Source of the DNA: Acidimicrobiia bacterium
GTDB lineage: Bacteria; Actinomycetota; Acidimicrobiia; Acidimicrobiales; Poriferisodalaceae
NCBI GenBank assembly: GCA_022820925.1
Contig: JAJEEO010000012.1
Coordinates: 186,001 to 250,000, forward strand
Direction: 5' to 3'
Length of the DNA stretch: 64,000 nucleotides
The notes beneath the pieces were generated by a model. That model made no database searches. It had not been told where the DNA came from and saw only the letters and a program-made list of their open reading frames with translations. The stretch's first letter is position 1. The number at the start of each line of letters is the position of its first letter. Both the position numbers and the translations under genes were made by a program. Shown here piece by piece: positions 7,600-16,769 of the stretch.

Positions 7600-9693
7600 T
7601 CATCCAGTTGGCTCTGCTTCGCCCAACGAATCAAGCCAGTCTCGTACGGCCTGGACTGCAGCTATGCGTTCGTCGAGATCCAGCAACTTCGGTTCGATGT
7701 CGCGCAGCCATCGCAGACACCGGTGGCGGAACTCGAACTGCGCATCCGCAGAGAGGCTCCGATCAAGCTCCATCCTCGGGATGTCGCCGCTTGCGCTGAC
7801 ACTGTCGATCGTTGCGCGGACGAAGTGCCACATTGCCATCGCCACGCAGTCCTTAGCGTCTTCTTCGCTCACCTGCGCCCCTGCGACATCAGCAGCGAGC
7901 AGCAACTCGGCAGCAGGACCGACGTCTGCATCGAATGGGTCGTCCTGCTCTGGGTCGCCTCCCGATGAGTTGTCCTGCGATGAGTGGCCTGCTGTCGCGG
8001 CACGCTCGCGCCAGCCCTCGTCGCTTGTCATCTGCGCGAATGCCTCCCGCCCCGCCGGCGTCCCAAACATCTCGGGCACCATCAGGCTGAGCACGTCGCT
8101 GTGGGGGGAAGCCGCCGCCGCCAGCAGTGCCAGGTCCGCGTCGGCTTGCTTGCGAGCATCGGTGTTGCGCTGGCGCGCGGTGCGCCGCTGGGAGTGCGAA
8201 GTACGGGTTTCGCCCGAGCCGCTGCCTCGGTCGCTCCCGTCGTTGACGTAGGGAGAATCACCGTCGCGATAACCGGTGTCGTCGTCGCCGCCCGGATAAT
8301 CGGGGTACCCGCCGTCGTCGTACCAGTCATCGGGATAGGCGTGATCGGCCGCCTCGTAACTGCGTGCAGTTTCGCGTCGCCGTTCGGCGGCCGCTCGATC
8401 GTCCAGACGGTGTCGGGCCGCGTCAACGCGGTCGCGGAACTTCTCGACATCCATCGGAATGCGGCCTGCGATGGGTGCTAGGTCGCCTCCCAGGAGAATC
8501 TCGGACGGGTACACGGCGAATACTTCGGCCGCTTCATCTGCTGCGCGATCTCGGCCCGCGGGACTGTCGAGATCGGCGCGCTCCAGGATCCGCTCGGCCC
8601 GGAAGGTGTGCAGCGGTTGAGCTTCGTCCAGTGCTCTGCGCAGCGCGGGCGGGTCGCTCGTTGCGAGGTCGCCAGGGTCGGATCCCGGCGGGAGCGTCGC
8701 CACGAAGATGTCGAGTCCGAACTCCCGCTCCCATTGGTGTACCCGCTCGGCGGCGGTCTGGCCCGCAGCGTCTGCGTCGAACGCGAGCACGATGCGCTTC
8801 GCGGAACGTGAGAGCAATTCGGCGTGCTGCTTGGTCAGCGCCGTGCCGCAGGTGGCAACGGCCTCGGAGATGCCGGACAGGTCGCAGCCGATGACGTCGG
8901 TATGGCCCTCGCAGACCACTATTCGTTCCGAGGTCCGGGCAGCCTGCTTGGCCAGGTGAAGCCCATAGAGCACCTTGCTCTTGTCGTAGACCGTGGTGCT
9001 GGCAGTGTTCTTGTACTTCGGACCCTTCGGCGGCGGCTCACCGGACCGAGGCAGGACGCGTCCGGCGAAGCTGACCACCCGGCCGCTCGCATCGCAGATC
9101 GGGAACATGACACGGCCCCGAAAGAAGTCCGATTCCTGTTCCGCCGACGCCAGCCCGGCCTTCCTGAGCAGATCCACCGGAGCGCCGAGGTGCTGGCACA
9201 GCGCATCCCAGAGCGTTGGGGCGTAGCCAAGGCGCCACTTCAGCACCGTGTCGCGGTCGTAGCCGCGGCGACGCAGGTACGCCCGCGCGTCGCCCGCATC
9301 GGGACTGCTCATGAGGTGCTCGTGGTAGTAGCGAGCCGCCTGCTCGAGCAGATCCATCAACTCTTTGCGGTGCCGGTTGGCGCTCTGCGCGCCGGGCGCG
9401 TCGTAGGTGAGCTCGATGCTCGCGGCCGCCGCGAGCTGTTCAACCGCCTCGACGAAATCCAGGTGCTCGGTCTCGCGCAGGAAGGTGATCGCGTCGCCGG
9501 AGGCCTTGCAGCCGAAGCAGTGATAGAAGCCCGCTGCGCCGTTGACGCTGAACGACGGCGTCTTCTCGGTGTGAAACGGGCACAGCCCCACGTGGCGGCT
9601 GCCGACACGCTTCAAGCTCACCCGCCGGCCGATGAGCGCGACGAGATCGGTCGCCTCGCGCACACGCTGTACATCGGAGTCCCGAATGCTCAT
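7600..9693 (-). CDS. dnaG: DNA primase DnaG
   Basis: A 697-residue primase that makes RNA primers at the replication fork. The N-terminal zinc finger uses Cys38, His41, Cys59 and Cys62 (CPFH...CFGC). The catalytic core follows, with a TOPRIM glutamate in VVCEGHTDVIG and the acidic pair in VLAFDADAAGQTAA. The C-terminal third is acidic and Gly/Ser-rich (tyrosine-rich linker with repeated D, G and Y) before the helicase-interaction domain. The start is ATG 9693. No strong ribosome site is visible, and TAGCGT lies 9 nt upstream as a possible leaderless -10. Confidence 0.97.
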   Translation of the reverse strand: MSIRDSDVQRVREATDLVALIGRRVSLKRVGSRHVGLCPFHTEKTPSFSVNGAAGFYHCFGCKASGDAITFLRETEHLDFVEAVEQLAAAASIELTYDAPGAQSANRHRKELMDLLEQAARYYHEHLMSSPDAGDARAYLRRRGYDRDTVLKWRLGYAPTLWDALCQHLGAPVDLLRKAGLASAEQESDFFRGRVMFPICDASGRVVSFAGRVLPRSGEPPPKGPKYKNTASTTVYDKSKVLYGLHLAKQAARTSERIVVCEGHTDVIGCDLSGISEAVATCGTALTKQHAELLSRSAKRIVLAFDADAAGQTAAERVHQWEREFGLDIFVATLPPGSDPGDLATSDPPALRRALDEAQPLHTFRAERILERADLDSPAGRDRAADEAAEVFAVYPSEILLGGDLAPIAGRIPMDVEKFRDRVDAARHRLDDRAAAERRRETARSYEAADHAYPDDWYDDGGYPDYPGGDDDTGYRDGDSPYVNDGSDRGSGSGETRTSHSQRRTARQRNTDARKQADADLALLAAAASPHSDVLSLMVPEMFGTPAGREAFAQMTSDEGWRERAATAGHSSQDNSSGGDPEQDDPFDADVGPAAELLLAADVAGAQVSEEDAKDCVAMAMWHFVRATIDSVSASGDIPRMELDRSLSADAQFEFRHRCLRWLRDIEPKLLDLDERIAAVQAVRDWLDSLGEAEPTG

Positions 9694-9755
9694 CTGCCGA
9701 TGACGCTAGTAACTGGCTGCAGCACGCCCCGGCGGGAGGATCGCCCGCAATCGCC

Positions 9756-11288
9756 TCAATTCTGCGCCAACAGGGCCTGGGCGGCGGCGAGGCGGGCGAT
9801 GGGCACGCGGTAGGGGGAGCATGAGACGTAGTCGAGCCCTGCTCGCACGGCGAATTCGATGCTGGCCGGGTCGCCGCCGTGCTCGCCGCAGATGCCGGCT
9901 CGCAGGCCTGGATAGGCGGCGCGCCCGCGCGCCATTGCACTGCTCACGAGCTCGCCGACGCCGGCTCGGTCGAGCGAGGCGAACGGATCGGCATCCAGCA
10001 GCCCGTCGACGACATAGGGCGCGATGACCTGGGTCGCCGTGTCATCGCGGCTGAAGCCGAAGACCATCTGGGTGAGGTCGTTGGTGCCGAAGCTGGCGAA
10101 CTCCACGCCGCTCGCCAGCTCTCCGGCGATGAGGCAGGCACGCGGTGTCTCGATCATGGTCCCGATCGGCGGTGCAGCACCGGCATCGGCACCCTTCCAC
10201 GCCGAACGCACCGCGCCTACCGCTGCCGCCAGCTCTCCGGCGGTGGACACGAGGGGCACCATGATCTCCACACGGGGGTCGCCGCCTGCCGCACGACGGT
10301 CGGCCACGGCGCCGGCGAGCGCCTCCACCTGCGCTGCATAGAGCTCGGGACGCAGCAGGCCGAGCCGCACGCCGCGCACGCCGAGCATCGGGTTGTGCTC
10401 GCGCCACTGGGCGGCTTCGTCCGGGTCTGCCCCGGCAAGGAACTCGTGCATGGGCGCATCCAGCAGCCGGACCGTGACCGGCAGCCCGTCCATTGCCGCC
10501 AGCAGCTCCCGAAAATCTGCTCGCTGGGCCGCTGCGAGATCGTCGACGTGCTCGTCGTGCCCGCGCAGCACGACGTGCTGCACGATCGCCAGCCGGTCGG
10601 GCTCCAAGAACATGTGCTCGGTGCGGCACAATCCGATGCCTTGCGCCCCGAGCTCGCGGGCCGTCGCCGCATCAGTCGCAGTGTCCGCGTTGGCGAGTAC
10701 CGCGAACCGCCCTGCCGCGACCTGATCCGCCCACTCGAGCACTTCGGCGATCTCCGCCGGGAGAGCCGAGACCGATCCGGAGCCTTCCCCGGCGGCGCCG
10801 ACAGCCGGCCCGGCAATCTCGCGGTCTCCGAGCGTGACCTCGCCGGTGGACCCGTCAATCGAGATCGGCGTTCCGTTTGTGATGCGCCGCTCGCCCACAA
10901 TGAAGCTGTCAGCTTCGACTGTGATCTCGCGAGCATCGCACACGGCGGGAATGCCCCAGCCCCGAGCCACGACAGCGGCGTGGCTGGCCATGCCGCCCCG
11001 GGCCGTCAGGATCCCCGCCGACAGACCCATCGCGGCCACGTCGGCGGGTGTCGTCTCGGTGGCGACCAGGATCACCGTGCTGCCCGCCGACGCCAGATCC
11101 AGCGCTGCCTCGGAGCCCACAGCTACCAGCCCCGACGCCGCCCCCGGCGATGCCGCCAGACCGGTAGTCAGCACCACACCGGCATCGCCCGCAAATGTCG
11201 GGTGCAGGGTTGCTACCAGCTCGTCGAAGCTGAGATCGGCGACGGCCTGCTGATGGCGAGCGCTCAGTCCGGTCTCAGCGTCCGCCAT
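9756..11288 (-). CDS. PEP-binding enzyme: C-terminal half of pyruvate phosphate dikinase without the ATP-grasp domain
   Basis: A 510-residue protein matching the second half of pyruvate phosphate dikinase. The swivelling phosphohistidine domain (about 35-180) has the phospho-acceptor His103 in GGMASHAAVVARGWG. The PEP/pyruvate TIM barrel follows, with Arg in GLCRTEHMF, NDLTQM, and the catalytic Cys467 in GICGEHGG. The roughly 350-residue N-terminal nucleotide-binding domain is missing. The frame upstream of ATG 11288 runs through glyS and reads as arginine-rich nonsense, so this is not a misplaced start. The residue two before His103 is Ala where PPDK usually has the Thr that regulatory proteins modify. 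The gene starts 5 bp after glyS stops, probably coupled. It could be one half of a split PPDK or a phosphotransfer protein using another donor. Confidence 0.85.
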   Translation of the reverse strand: MADAETGLSARHQQAVADLSFDELVATLHPTFAGDAGVVLTTGLAASPGAASGLVAVGSEAALDLASAGSTVILVATETTPADVAAMGLSAGILTARGGMASHAAVVARGWGIPAVCDAREITVEADSFIVGERRITNGTPISIDGSTGEVTLGDREIAGPAVGAAGEGSGSVSALPAEIAEVLEWADQVAAGRFAVLANADTATDAATARELGAQGIGLCRTEHMFLEPDRLAIVQHVVLRGHDEHVDDLAAAQRADFRELLAAMDGLPVTVRLLDAPMHEFLAGADPDEAAQWREHNPMLGVRGVRLGLLRPELYAAQVEALAGAVADRRAAGGDPRVEIMVPLVSTAGELAAAVGAVRSAWKGADAGAAPPIGTMIETPRACLIAGELASGVEFASFGTNDLTQMVFGFSRDDTATQVIAPYVVDGLLDADPFASLDRAGVGELVSSAMARGRAAYPGLRAGICGEHGGDPASIEFAVRAGLDYVSCSPYRVPIARLAAAQALLAQN

Positions 11289-11293
11289 GGCGC

Positions 11294-12643
11294 TCAGAGA
11301 TCCAAGCGGTCGGTCAGATGTTCGACCAGCGCGTCGATCGGCACCCGGTCCTGGGCCATGGTGTCGCGGTCTCGCACGGTCACGCAGCGATCGTCGACAG
11401 ACTCGAAGTCGACCGTGACGCACAGCGGCGTGCCGATTTCGTCCTGGCGGCGGTAGCGGCGCCCGATGGCCTGGGTCTCGTCGTAGTCGCACATCCAGTG
11501 CGGCTGACAGATCGCCAGCACCTCGCCGGCCAGCGCGGGAAGCGGTTCCTTGCGAGACAGCGGCAGCACCGCCACCTTGTACGGCGCCAGCCGCGGGTGC
11601 AGCCCCAGCACCGTGCGCAACTCGTCGTTGACAGTCTCTTCCCGGAACGCAGCCACCAGGAAGGCCATCAGCGCCCGCGTTGCGCCCGCCGCCGGCTCGA
11701 TGACATGGGGGACATAGCGCTCGCCACTGGCCTGGTCGAAGTACTCCAGCTTCTGGCCGGAGTGCTCGGCGTGCTGGGTCAGGTCGTAGTCACCGCGGTT
11801 GGCTATGCCCTCGAGCTCGCCCCAGCCCCACGGGAAGAGGAACTCGACGTCGCTGGTGCCGCTGGAGTAGTGGCTGAGCTCGTCAGGATCATGGGCGCGC
11901 AGGCGCAGCCGGCCGGCGGGAATGCCCAGGTCGGCGTACCACTGCATCCGCTCGGCCAGCCAGTACTCGTACCACTGCGGCGCCTCCGCGGGCGGCACGA
12001 AGAACTCCAGCTCCATCTGCTCGAACTCGCGGGTGCGGAACACGAAGTTGCCCGGCGTGATCTCGTTGCGGAACGATTTGCCCACCTGGGCGATGCCGAA
12101 CGGCGGGCGCTTGCGGCTGGTCTCGAGGATGTTCTTGAAGTTGACGAACATGCCCTGGGCGGTCTCGGGCCGCAGGTACACCTCGGCGCCCGCGCCCTCC
12201 ACCGGCCCGGCCTGGGTGCGGAACATGAGGTTGAACGCCCGGGCCTCGGTGAACGTGCCGTGCCGCCCGCAGGTGGGGCACACATCGGGATCGTCGAGCT
12301 GGTCTTGGCGGTGGCGGGTCTTGCAGGAGGTGCAGTCGACCAGCGGGTCGGTGAAGTTCTTCAGGTGCCCCGACGCCTCCCATATCTGGGGCGGGCCCAG
12401 GATGGACGCGTCGAGACCCACGACGTCGCTGCGCAACTGCACCATCGAGCGCCACCACGCATCCTTCACATTGCGCAGGAGCTGGACGCCGATCGGGCCG
12501 TAGTCATAGGCGCTGCGGAAGCCGCCGTAGATCTCGGCGGAACCGAAGACGATGCCGCGGCGCTTGCAGAGATTGACGATCTTGTCGAACAGCGCGGGAT
12601 CGGGGCCCGGCTGCTCGGATTCGACGCCGACGGTATTCGTCAC
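11294..12643 (-). CDS. glyS: Glycyl-tRNA synthetase, dimeric class II type
   Basis: A 449-residue enzyme that charges tRNA-Gly. It opens with FDKIVNLCKRRGIVFGSAEIYGG, the hallmark of the bacterial-eukaryotic alpha2 form. A zinc-binding insert (CTSCKTRH...CPTCGRHG) and motif 2 (FGIAQVGKSFRNEITPGNF) follow, then the C-terminal anticodon-binding domain. GTG 12643 is preferred over longer forms because the upstream 76 codons are low-quality sequence and the family normally begins here. TACCCT lies 8 nt upstream of the GTG, a possible leaderless -10. The gene symbol is also written glyQS in some species. Confidence 0.95.
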   Translation of the reverse strand: MTNTVGVESEQPGPDPALFDKIVNLCKRRGIVFGSAEIYGGFRSAYDYGPIGVQLLRNVKDAWWRSMVQLRSDVVGLDASILGPPQIWEASGHLKNFTDPLVDCTSCKTRHRQDQLDDPDVCPTCGRHGTFTEARAFNLMFRTQAGPVEGAGAEVYLRPETAQGMFVNFKNILETSRKRPPFGIAQVGKSFRNEITPGNFVFRTREFEQMELEFFVPPAEAPQWYEYWLAERMQWYADLGIPAGRLRLRAHDPDELSHYSSGTSDVEFLFPWGWGELEGIANRGDYDLTQHAEHSGQKLEYFDQASGERYVPHVIEPAAGATRALMAFLVAAFREETVNDELRTVLGLHPRLAPYKVAVLPLSRKEPLPALAGEVLAICQPHWMCDYDETQAIGRRYRRQDEIGTPLCVTVDFESVDDRCVTVRDRDTMAQDRVPIDALVEHLTDRLDL

Positions 12644-12738
12644 GGACGGCAAGGGTACTGACGGGCTGCGGGGGCATCGGGGTGAATTCCGCCGAGCAGG
12701 CGCTCCGTCGGCTGCGCGCCGCTCATGAGGACGCTCAT

Positions 12739-12744
12739 TAGGAT
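12739..12744 (+). promoter_or_regulatory. -10 element TAGGAT, leaderless pattern
   Basis: TAGGAT is followed by exactly 7 nt and then ATG 12752. This spacing puts transcription start on or next to the start codon, as in actinobacterial leaderless mRNAs. No ribosome site is visible. It is the reason for choosing ATG 12752 over ATG 12725. Confidence 0.5.
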
Positions 12745-12751
12745 CGGTGCC

Positions 12752-13186
12752 ATGAGGCTGCGTGACACGACGGTCGTCTTTCTGTGTGCGTTTCTCGGGA
12801 TGATGGTGCTGTTCATGCCGCTGCCGGTGTTGAACGGGCCGTATGAGGATCTTCGAGCTGATGACGTCCAATGGACCTGCTCGATGCCGCTACTCAGTCT
12901 TGCCCCGCACGACGTGGACCTCGACGAGGTGCGAGAGGCAGTCGCTGTCGCACGAGCGGAGGAACTCGCCACCGGGCAGAGCTATGTGCCGCCAGAGAGC
13001 CAGCATCCGCTGTGCGGCGGCTTGGCCCGCACGCAGGTCGTGCTGGCGCTGCTGGCATTTGCCGGTGCCTTCTGGAAGGGCCGGAAGTGGTGGCGCTCGA
13101 CCGCCGACATTCGCGCAGAAAAGCGCTTCAAGCGGCTCCACGAGAGCGTCGACAACCCCGACAGCCGCAGCCGCATCTTCCGCTAG
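12752..13186 (+). CDS. Small membrane protein of unknown function
   Basis: A 144-residue protein that I do not recognise. It has one hydrophobic segment at the N-terminus (TVVFLCAFLGMMVLFMPLPVL), about 65 mostly polar residues containing two cysteines, a second hydrophobic segment (VVLALLAFAGAFW), and a basic, arginine-rich C-terminal tail. This predicts two membrane passes with a short external loop and a cytoplasmic tail. It lies alone between glyS and recO, divergent from the first and convergent with the second (5 bp gap). It is probably real because the real glyS starts at 12643 and leaves this interval free, but the coding evidence is only moderate. Confidence 0.6.
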   Translation: MRLRDTTVVFLCAFLGMMVLFMPLPVLNGPYEDLRADDVQWTCSMPLLSLAPHDVDLDEVREAVAVARAEELATGQSYVPPESQHPLCGGLARTQVVLALLAFAGAFWKGRKWWRSTADIRAEKRFKRLHESVDNPDSRSRIFR

Positions 13187-13191
13187 ACACC

Positions 13192-13908
13192 TCAATCAAG
13201 CAGGTCGGTGCTCCGCAGGCGTCTATCGGTGTGGTACTCCCACATGCGCGTGACGACGGCTGCGGCTTCGCGGGAGTCTGCCGATGGCGGCGCTTCGAGA
13301 ACGGCGTTGACCTGCCCGGACATGATCGAGCGCAGCAGCTCGAGCGCACCGGGCGACAGCGGGCGGCCGCGCCGGTGGGTCTCGCACGTCACACCGCCCT
13401 GGGCCGGATCGAACGCCACGACGGCGCCGCTGTCGCAGCCGGTGCCCACGACGCACTCGTCGAGCATCGGAGCGGTGCCCTCGTGCGCGAGCAGGCGCAG
13501 CAGGAATGCCGGCAGCAGCATCTCGGCACCCCCACGGTCGAGGCGGCCCAGCGCTCCCACCAGCATCTGGTACGGCACTGGGTCGTCGCCGCGGTCGTGC
13601 ACGATCTGATCGACTGCCTCGGCCAACGACATCGCAGTGCCCAGACGGTCGAGGTCCTCACGCAGGCTCCCCCAGCGGTCCAGTGTCAGCGCGCCGGTGA
13701 CGATGTCGAGCTCGCCGCGGCCCCGGTAGAGCTGCAAGTCGACATGGCGGAGCGGTTCAACGTGACCGGCCAGCTTGCTTCGAGTGCGCCGCGCTCCCTT
13801 TGCGACCGCACGAACCTTGCCGTGCCCCGACGTGATGATCGTGACGATCCGGTCGGCCTCGCCGAGCTTGATCGTACGAAGCACGACTCCTCGATCCCGG
13901 TACTGCAT
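13192..13908 (-). CDS. recO: DNA repair protein RecO
   Basis: A 238-residue RecO, which loads RecA on SSB-coated gaps with RecR. The N-terminal OB fold begins YRDRGVVLRTIKLGEADRIV and includes AKGARRTRSKLAG. The C-terminal helical domain contains the sparse zinc-site residues (CVVGTGCDSGAVVAFDP...CETH). ATG 13908 is favoured by the family's usual length. A GTG four codons upstream (13920) is possible. The sequence just before the ATG can form a tight hairpin of GGGGG, loop TGT, CCCCC that would hide the only G-rich ribosome-like site. It follows uppS by about 70 bp on the same strand, so cotranscription is likely. Confidence 0.93.
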   Translation of the reverse strand: MQYRDRGVVLRTIKLGEADRIVTIITSGHGKVRAVAKGARRTRSKLAGHVEPLRHVDLQLYRGRGELDIVTGALTLDRWGSLREDLDRLGTAMSLAEAVDQIVHDRGDDPVPYQMLVGALGRLDRGGAEMLLPAFLLRLLAHEGTAPMLDECVVGTGCDSGAVVAFDPAQGGVTCETHRRGRPLSPGALELLRSIMSGQVNAVLEAPPSADSREAAAVVTRMWEYHTDRRLRSTDLLD

Positions 13909-13980
13909 CTGGGGGGACACCCCCTCGTCATCGTGTCTCAATGCCGGCGAGGGCCAGCCTGACGCCCCGGTCACCCGACC

Positions 13981-14703
13981 TCAGCCGTTGAGGCCCCCGA
14001 ATCGGCGATCACGCGACTGGTACTTGCAAATGGCGTCGAACAGATCCTCGCGCCGGAAGTCCGGCCAGAGGGTGTCGGTGAACACCAGCTCGCTGTAGGC
14101 CATCTGCCACAGCAGGAAGTTCGACAGCCGGTTCTCGCCTGATGTCCGGATCATGAGGTCGACCTCGGGCATCTCGGCGTCATAGAGATGCTTGGCGAGC
14201 GCCGCTTCGTCGACCTCGTCCGCGGGGACGCCGGCACGCACCAGACCGGCTGCAGCGTCGACGATCTCCGCCCTGCCGCCGTAGTTGAACGCCACCGTGA
14301 ACGTGAGGCCCGTGTTGGCCGCTGTCAGCTCGACGGCCTCGTCGATGCGTGCCCGCACTCGGCGCGGGATGCGGGCGTCTGGCCGGCCGACGAAGCGGAT
14401 CCGCACGTCTTTCTCGTGCAGCTCACGGCTGCGCCTCACCAGCAGGGACTCGTTGAAGCCCATGAGGAAGCGCACCTCGGACGGCGGGCGACGCCAGTTC
14501 TCGGTGCTGAACGCGTACACGGTGAGCCATTCGAGGCCGATCTCGGCCGCGCCCTCGACAGTGTCGATCAGGGCCTCCTCGCCGGCCGCATGGCCTTCGG
14601 TGCGCGGCAGCCCGCGTGCCTGTGCCCAGCGGCCGTTGCCGTCCATCACACAGGCCACGTGAGTCGGCAGGCACGACACGTCGATTCCCGCACCTCGCTT
14701 CAC
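13981..14703 (-). CDS. uppS: Isoprenyl (undecaprenyl-type) diphosphate synthase
   Basis: A 240-residue cis-prenyltransferase making the polyprenyl diphosphate carrier for cell-wall synthesis. Diagnostic motifs are VMDGNGRWAQARG near residue 20 (catalytic Asp), LTVYAFSTENWRRP, and, near the C-terminus, the substrate-binding stretch LMIRTSGENRLSNFLLWQMAYSE (with RTSGE as core). The start is GTG 14703, with a leaderless-type -10 exactly 7 nt upstream. Product chain length cannot be told from sequence. It is divergent from the helicase gene at 14745. Confidence 0.95.
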   Translation of the reverse strand: MKRGAGIDVSCLPTHVACVMDGNGRWAQARGLPRTEGHAAGEEALIDTVEGAAEIGLEWLTVYAFSTENWRRPPSEVRFLMGFNESLLVRRSRELHEKDVRIRFVGRPDARIPRRVRARIDEAVELTAANTGLTFTVAFNYGGRAEIVDAAAGLVRAGVPADEVDEAALAKHLYDAEMPEVDLMIRTSGENRLSNFLLWQMAYSELVFTDTLWPDFRREDLFDAICKYQSRDRRFGGLNG

Positions 14704-14710
14704 ACTGCGC

Positions 14711-14716
14711 AGGGTA
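14711..14716 (-). promoter_or_regulatory. -10 element TACCCT for uppS, leaderless pattern
   Basis: On the minus strand TACCCT is followed by 7 nt and GTG 14703. There is no Shine-Dalgarno sequence, which fits a leaderless transcript. The 41 bp between the two divergent start codons must also hold the helicase ribosome site. Confidence 0.5.
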
Positions 14717-14744
14717 GAACCAGAGCGCGAAAGGAGGGAGGCAG

Positions 14745-16691
14745 ATGTCCGACGAGCCGTGGGATCTTGCCCCTGCAGCCGACGCCGACGATGCCGCTGC
14801 GGCGCTCGGCGAGGTCATCGCAGCGCTTCCCGGCGGCGGCGAACGGCGCGACGGCCAGGCCGAGATGGCAGCCGCGGTGGGTGAGGCGATAGCCGGCGGG
14901 GGCACGTTGCTGTGCCAGGCGGGCACGGGCGTGGGCAAGTCGCTTGCCTACCTGATACCAGCCGCGCTCGCTGCCGCTGCGGGCAAGCGAGTCGTGATCG
15001 CCACCGCGACCTTGGCGCTGCAGGACCAGCTCGTCGGCAAGGACCTTCCGCTCGTGGCTGCCGGAATGGCCCAGCGGCTGGGACGCCCCGTCCGGTGGGA
15101 AGTCCTCAAGGGACGCAACAACTACCTCTGCCGCCATCGCTTCGGCGAGCACGCCCAGCAGCAGTTCGAGCTCGAGGGCGGTGGCGCGACACCCGCAGAG
15201 CTGGCCAGGCGGCAGCAACTCGTCGAGATCGAGCAGTGGGTGCCCCGGACGCGTACCGGCGACCGTTCGGAACTGGTGGTCGCGCCCGACGCGCGCGTGT
15301 GGTCGTCGGTGTCAGTGACCAGCACGGAGTGCATCGGCACCGAGCGTTGCCCCGAGGGTCACCGCTGCTTCGCCGAGGAAGCGCGGGCCCGCTCAGCCAG
15401 GGCCAGCATCGTGGTCACCAACCAGCACCTGTACTGCATCGATTTGTTCGCCGACAGCTACCTGTTCGGGCCGCACGACGCCGTCGTCTTCGACGAGGCC
15501 CACCAGCTCGAGCCGGTCATCACCCAAGTGGCCGGGCTGGAGATCACGCCGGCGGGATTCACGCGCCTCGCCGCCGAAGCGCGCGCTGCGGGGGCCGCGG
15601 GCACGGCGGCGGATGCGGTCGCTGATGTGTCGAACCGTCTGGCCGACGAGCTCGGCCCGTTGCGCGACACGCGCTTGGGGGCGATCACCGGCGACCTGGC
15701 CAGCCTGCTCGAAGCCGCCGACAGCAGGGTCGCCGATCTCGCCGCAGAGCTGCGGTCGACGGGCGACGACGCGGCAGACCTAGAACGGCTGCGCGTCGGG
15801 CGGATCGCGGCGGAGTCGCTCAACGCGTTGCGAACTGCGATGGACCCTCCGCAGGGAACGGTGATCCTGGTCGAGGGCCGCGGCCGGCTCCGCCTCGCCC
15901 CGCTCGACGTGGGAGACCTGCTCGCGAGCCGGCTGTGGGGACGGCAGGCGTCGATACTGACCAGTGCGACGCTCGGACCGCACTTCGTCGGGAGGCTGGG
16001 CGTGCCCTCCGCCGACCACACCTATCTGTCGGTGGACAGTCCGTTCGATTACCGCAGGAATGCCCTGCTGTACTGCGCCCGGCATCTGCCCGCGCCCACC
16101 TCCGATGCGTACCGGGCAGCGGCGATCGGCGAGCTGGCGGATCTCGTGGCCGCAGTGGGCGGGCGTACGCTCGCGCTGTTCACGAGCTGGCGCGCCCTCA
16201 CCGACACTGCGGACGCGCTCGCCGAACGGCTCGACGGCATCCGGGTATTGCGCCAGGGAGGCGATCTGTCCAACGCAGCACTGCTCGACGCTCTCGGCGA
16301 TGAACCCGCGACGGTGGTGTGCGGCACGATGAGCTTCTGGCAGGGAGTGGACGTGGCCGGACCGGCGCTGTCGCTGCTCGCCATCGACCGTCTCCCGTTC
16401 ACTCGGCCCAATGAACCGCTTGCTGCGGCCCGGCGCGAGGCAGCCGGCAGCGACGCCTTCATGACCGTCGACGTGCCGAATGCGGCGGACATGCTGGCCC
16501 AGGGTGTGGGCCGGCTCATCCGCACCACCGTTGACCGCGGGGTGGTGGCGGTGCTCGACTCGCGGCTCGCCACCGCCCGCTACCGGTCGCGCCTGCTCGA
16601 TCCGCTGCCGCCCATGCGCCGAAGCGTCGATCAGACCGAAGCGATCGAATTCCTCGCTTCCATCCGGGCTCAGCAGATCACCCGAAGCTGA
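14745..16691 (+). CDS. DinG/XPD-type ATP-dependent DNA helicase with Fe-S cluster
   Basis: A 648-residue superfamily 2 helicase. Walker A is AGTGVGKS at 59-66 and the DEAH box is at 250-253. Four cysteines (129, 196, 202, 208) occupy the positions of the XPD/DinG iron-sulphur cluster. The C-terminal motifs (ALFTSWRAL, GTMSFWQGVDV, QGVGRLIRTTVDRGVV) match the DinG group that unwinds 5' to 3' and can displace R-loops or structured DNA. ATG 14745 is preceded by AAAGGAGGGAGG, one of the strongest ribosome sites in the window. No SOS box of the lexA type is visible upstream. Confidence 0.93.
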   Translation: MSDEPWDLAPAADADDAAAALGEVIAALPGGGERRDGQAEMAAAVGEAIAGGGTLLCQAGTGVGKSLAYLIPAALAAAAGKRVVIATATLALQDQLVGKDLPLVAAGMAQRLGRPVRWEVLKGRNNYLCRHRFGEHAQQQFELEGGGATPAELARRQQLVEIEQWVPRTRTGDRSELVVAPDARVWSSVSVTSTECIGTERCPEGHRCFAEEARARSARASIVVTNQHLYCIDLFADSYLFGPHDAVVFDEAHQLEPVITQVAGLEITPAGFTRLAAEARAAGAAGTAADAVADVSNRLADELGPLRDTRLGAITGDLASLLEAADSRVADLAAELRSTGDDAADLERLRVGRIAAESLNALRTAMDPPQGTVILVEGRGRLRLAPLDVGDLLASRLWGRQASILTSATLGPHFVGRLGVPSADHTYLSVDSPFDYRRNALLYCARHLPAPTSDAYRAAAIGELADLVAAVGGRTLALFTSWRALTDTADALAERLDGIRVLRQGGDLSNAALLDALGDEPATVVCGTMSFWQGVDVAGPALSLLAIDRLPFTRPNEPLAAARREAAGSDAFMTVDVPNAADMLAQGVGRLIRTTVDRGVVAVLDSRLATARYRSRLLDPLPPMRRSVDQTEAIEFLASIRAQQITRS

Positions 16692-16769
16692 GCCAATAGG
16701 CGAAGCTGGCCCGAACGGCCCGTGAGCGACAGCGAACAAGAGCGGGGAACAGCAGGCGGGGCCGACCCA

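Noticed and set aside
12890..13195. A 101-codon minus-strand frame between glyS and recO
   Set aside because: Overlaps the plus-strand small membrane protein, which has two clean hydrophobic segments and a leaderless -10; only one can be real and this one lacks both.
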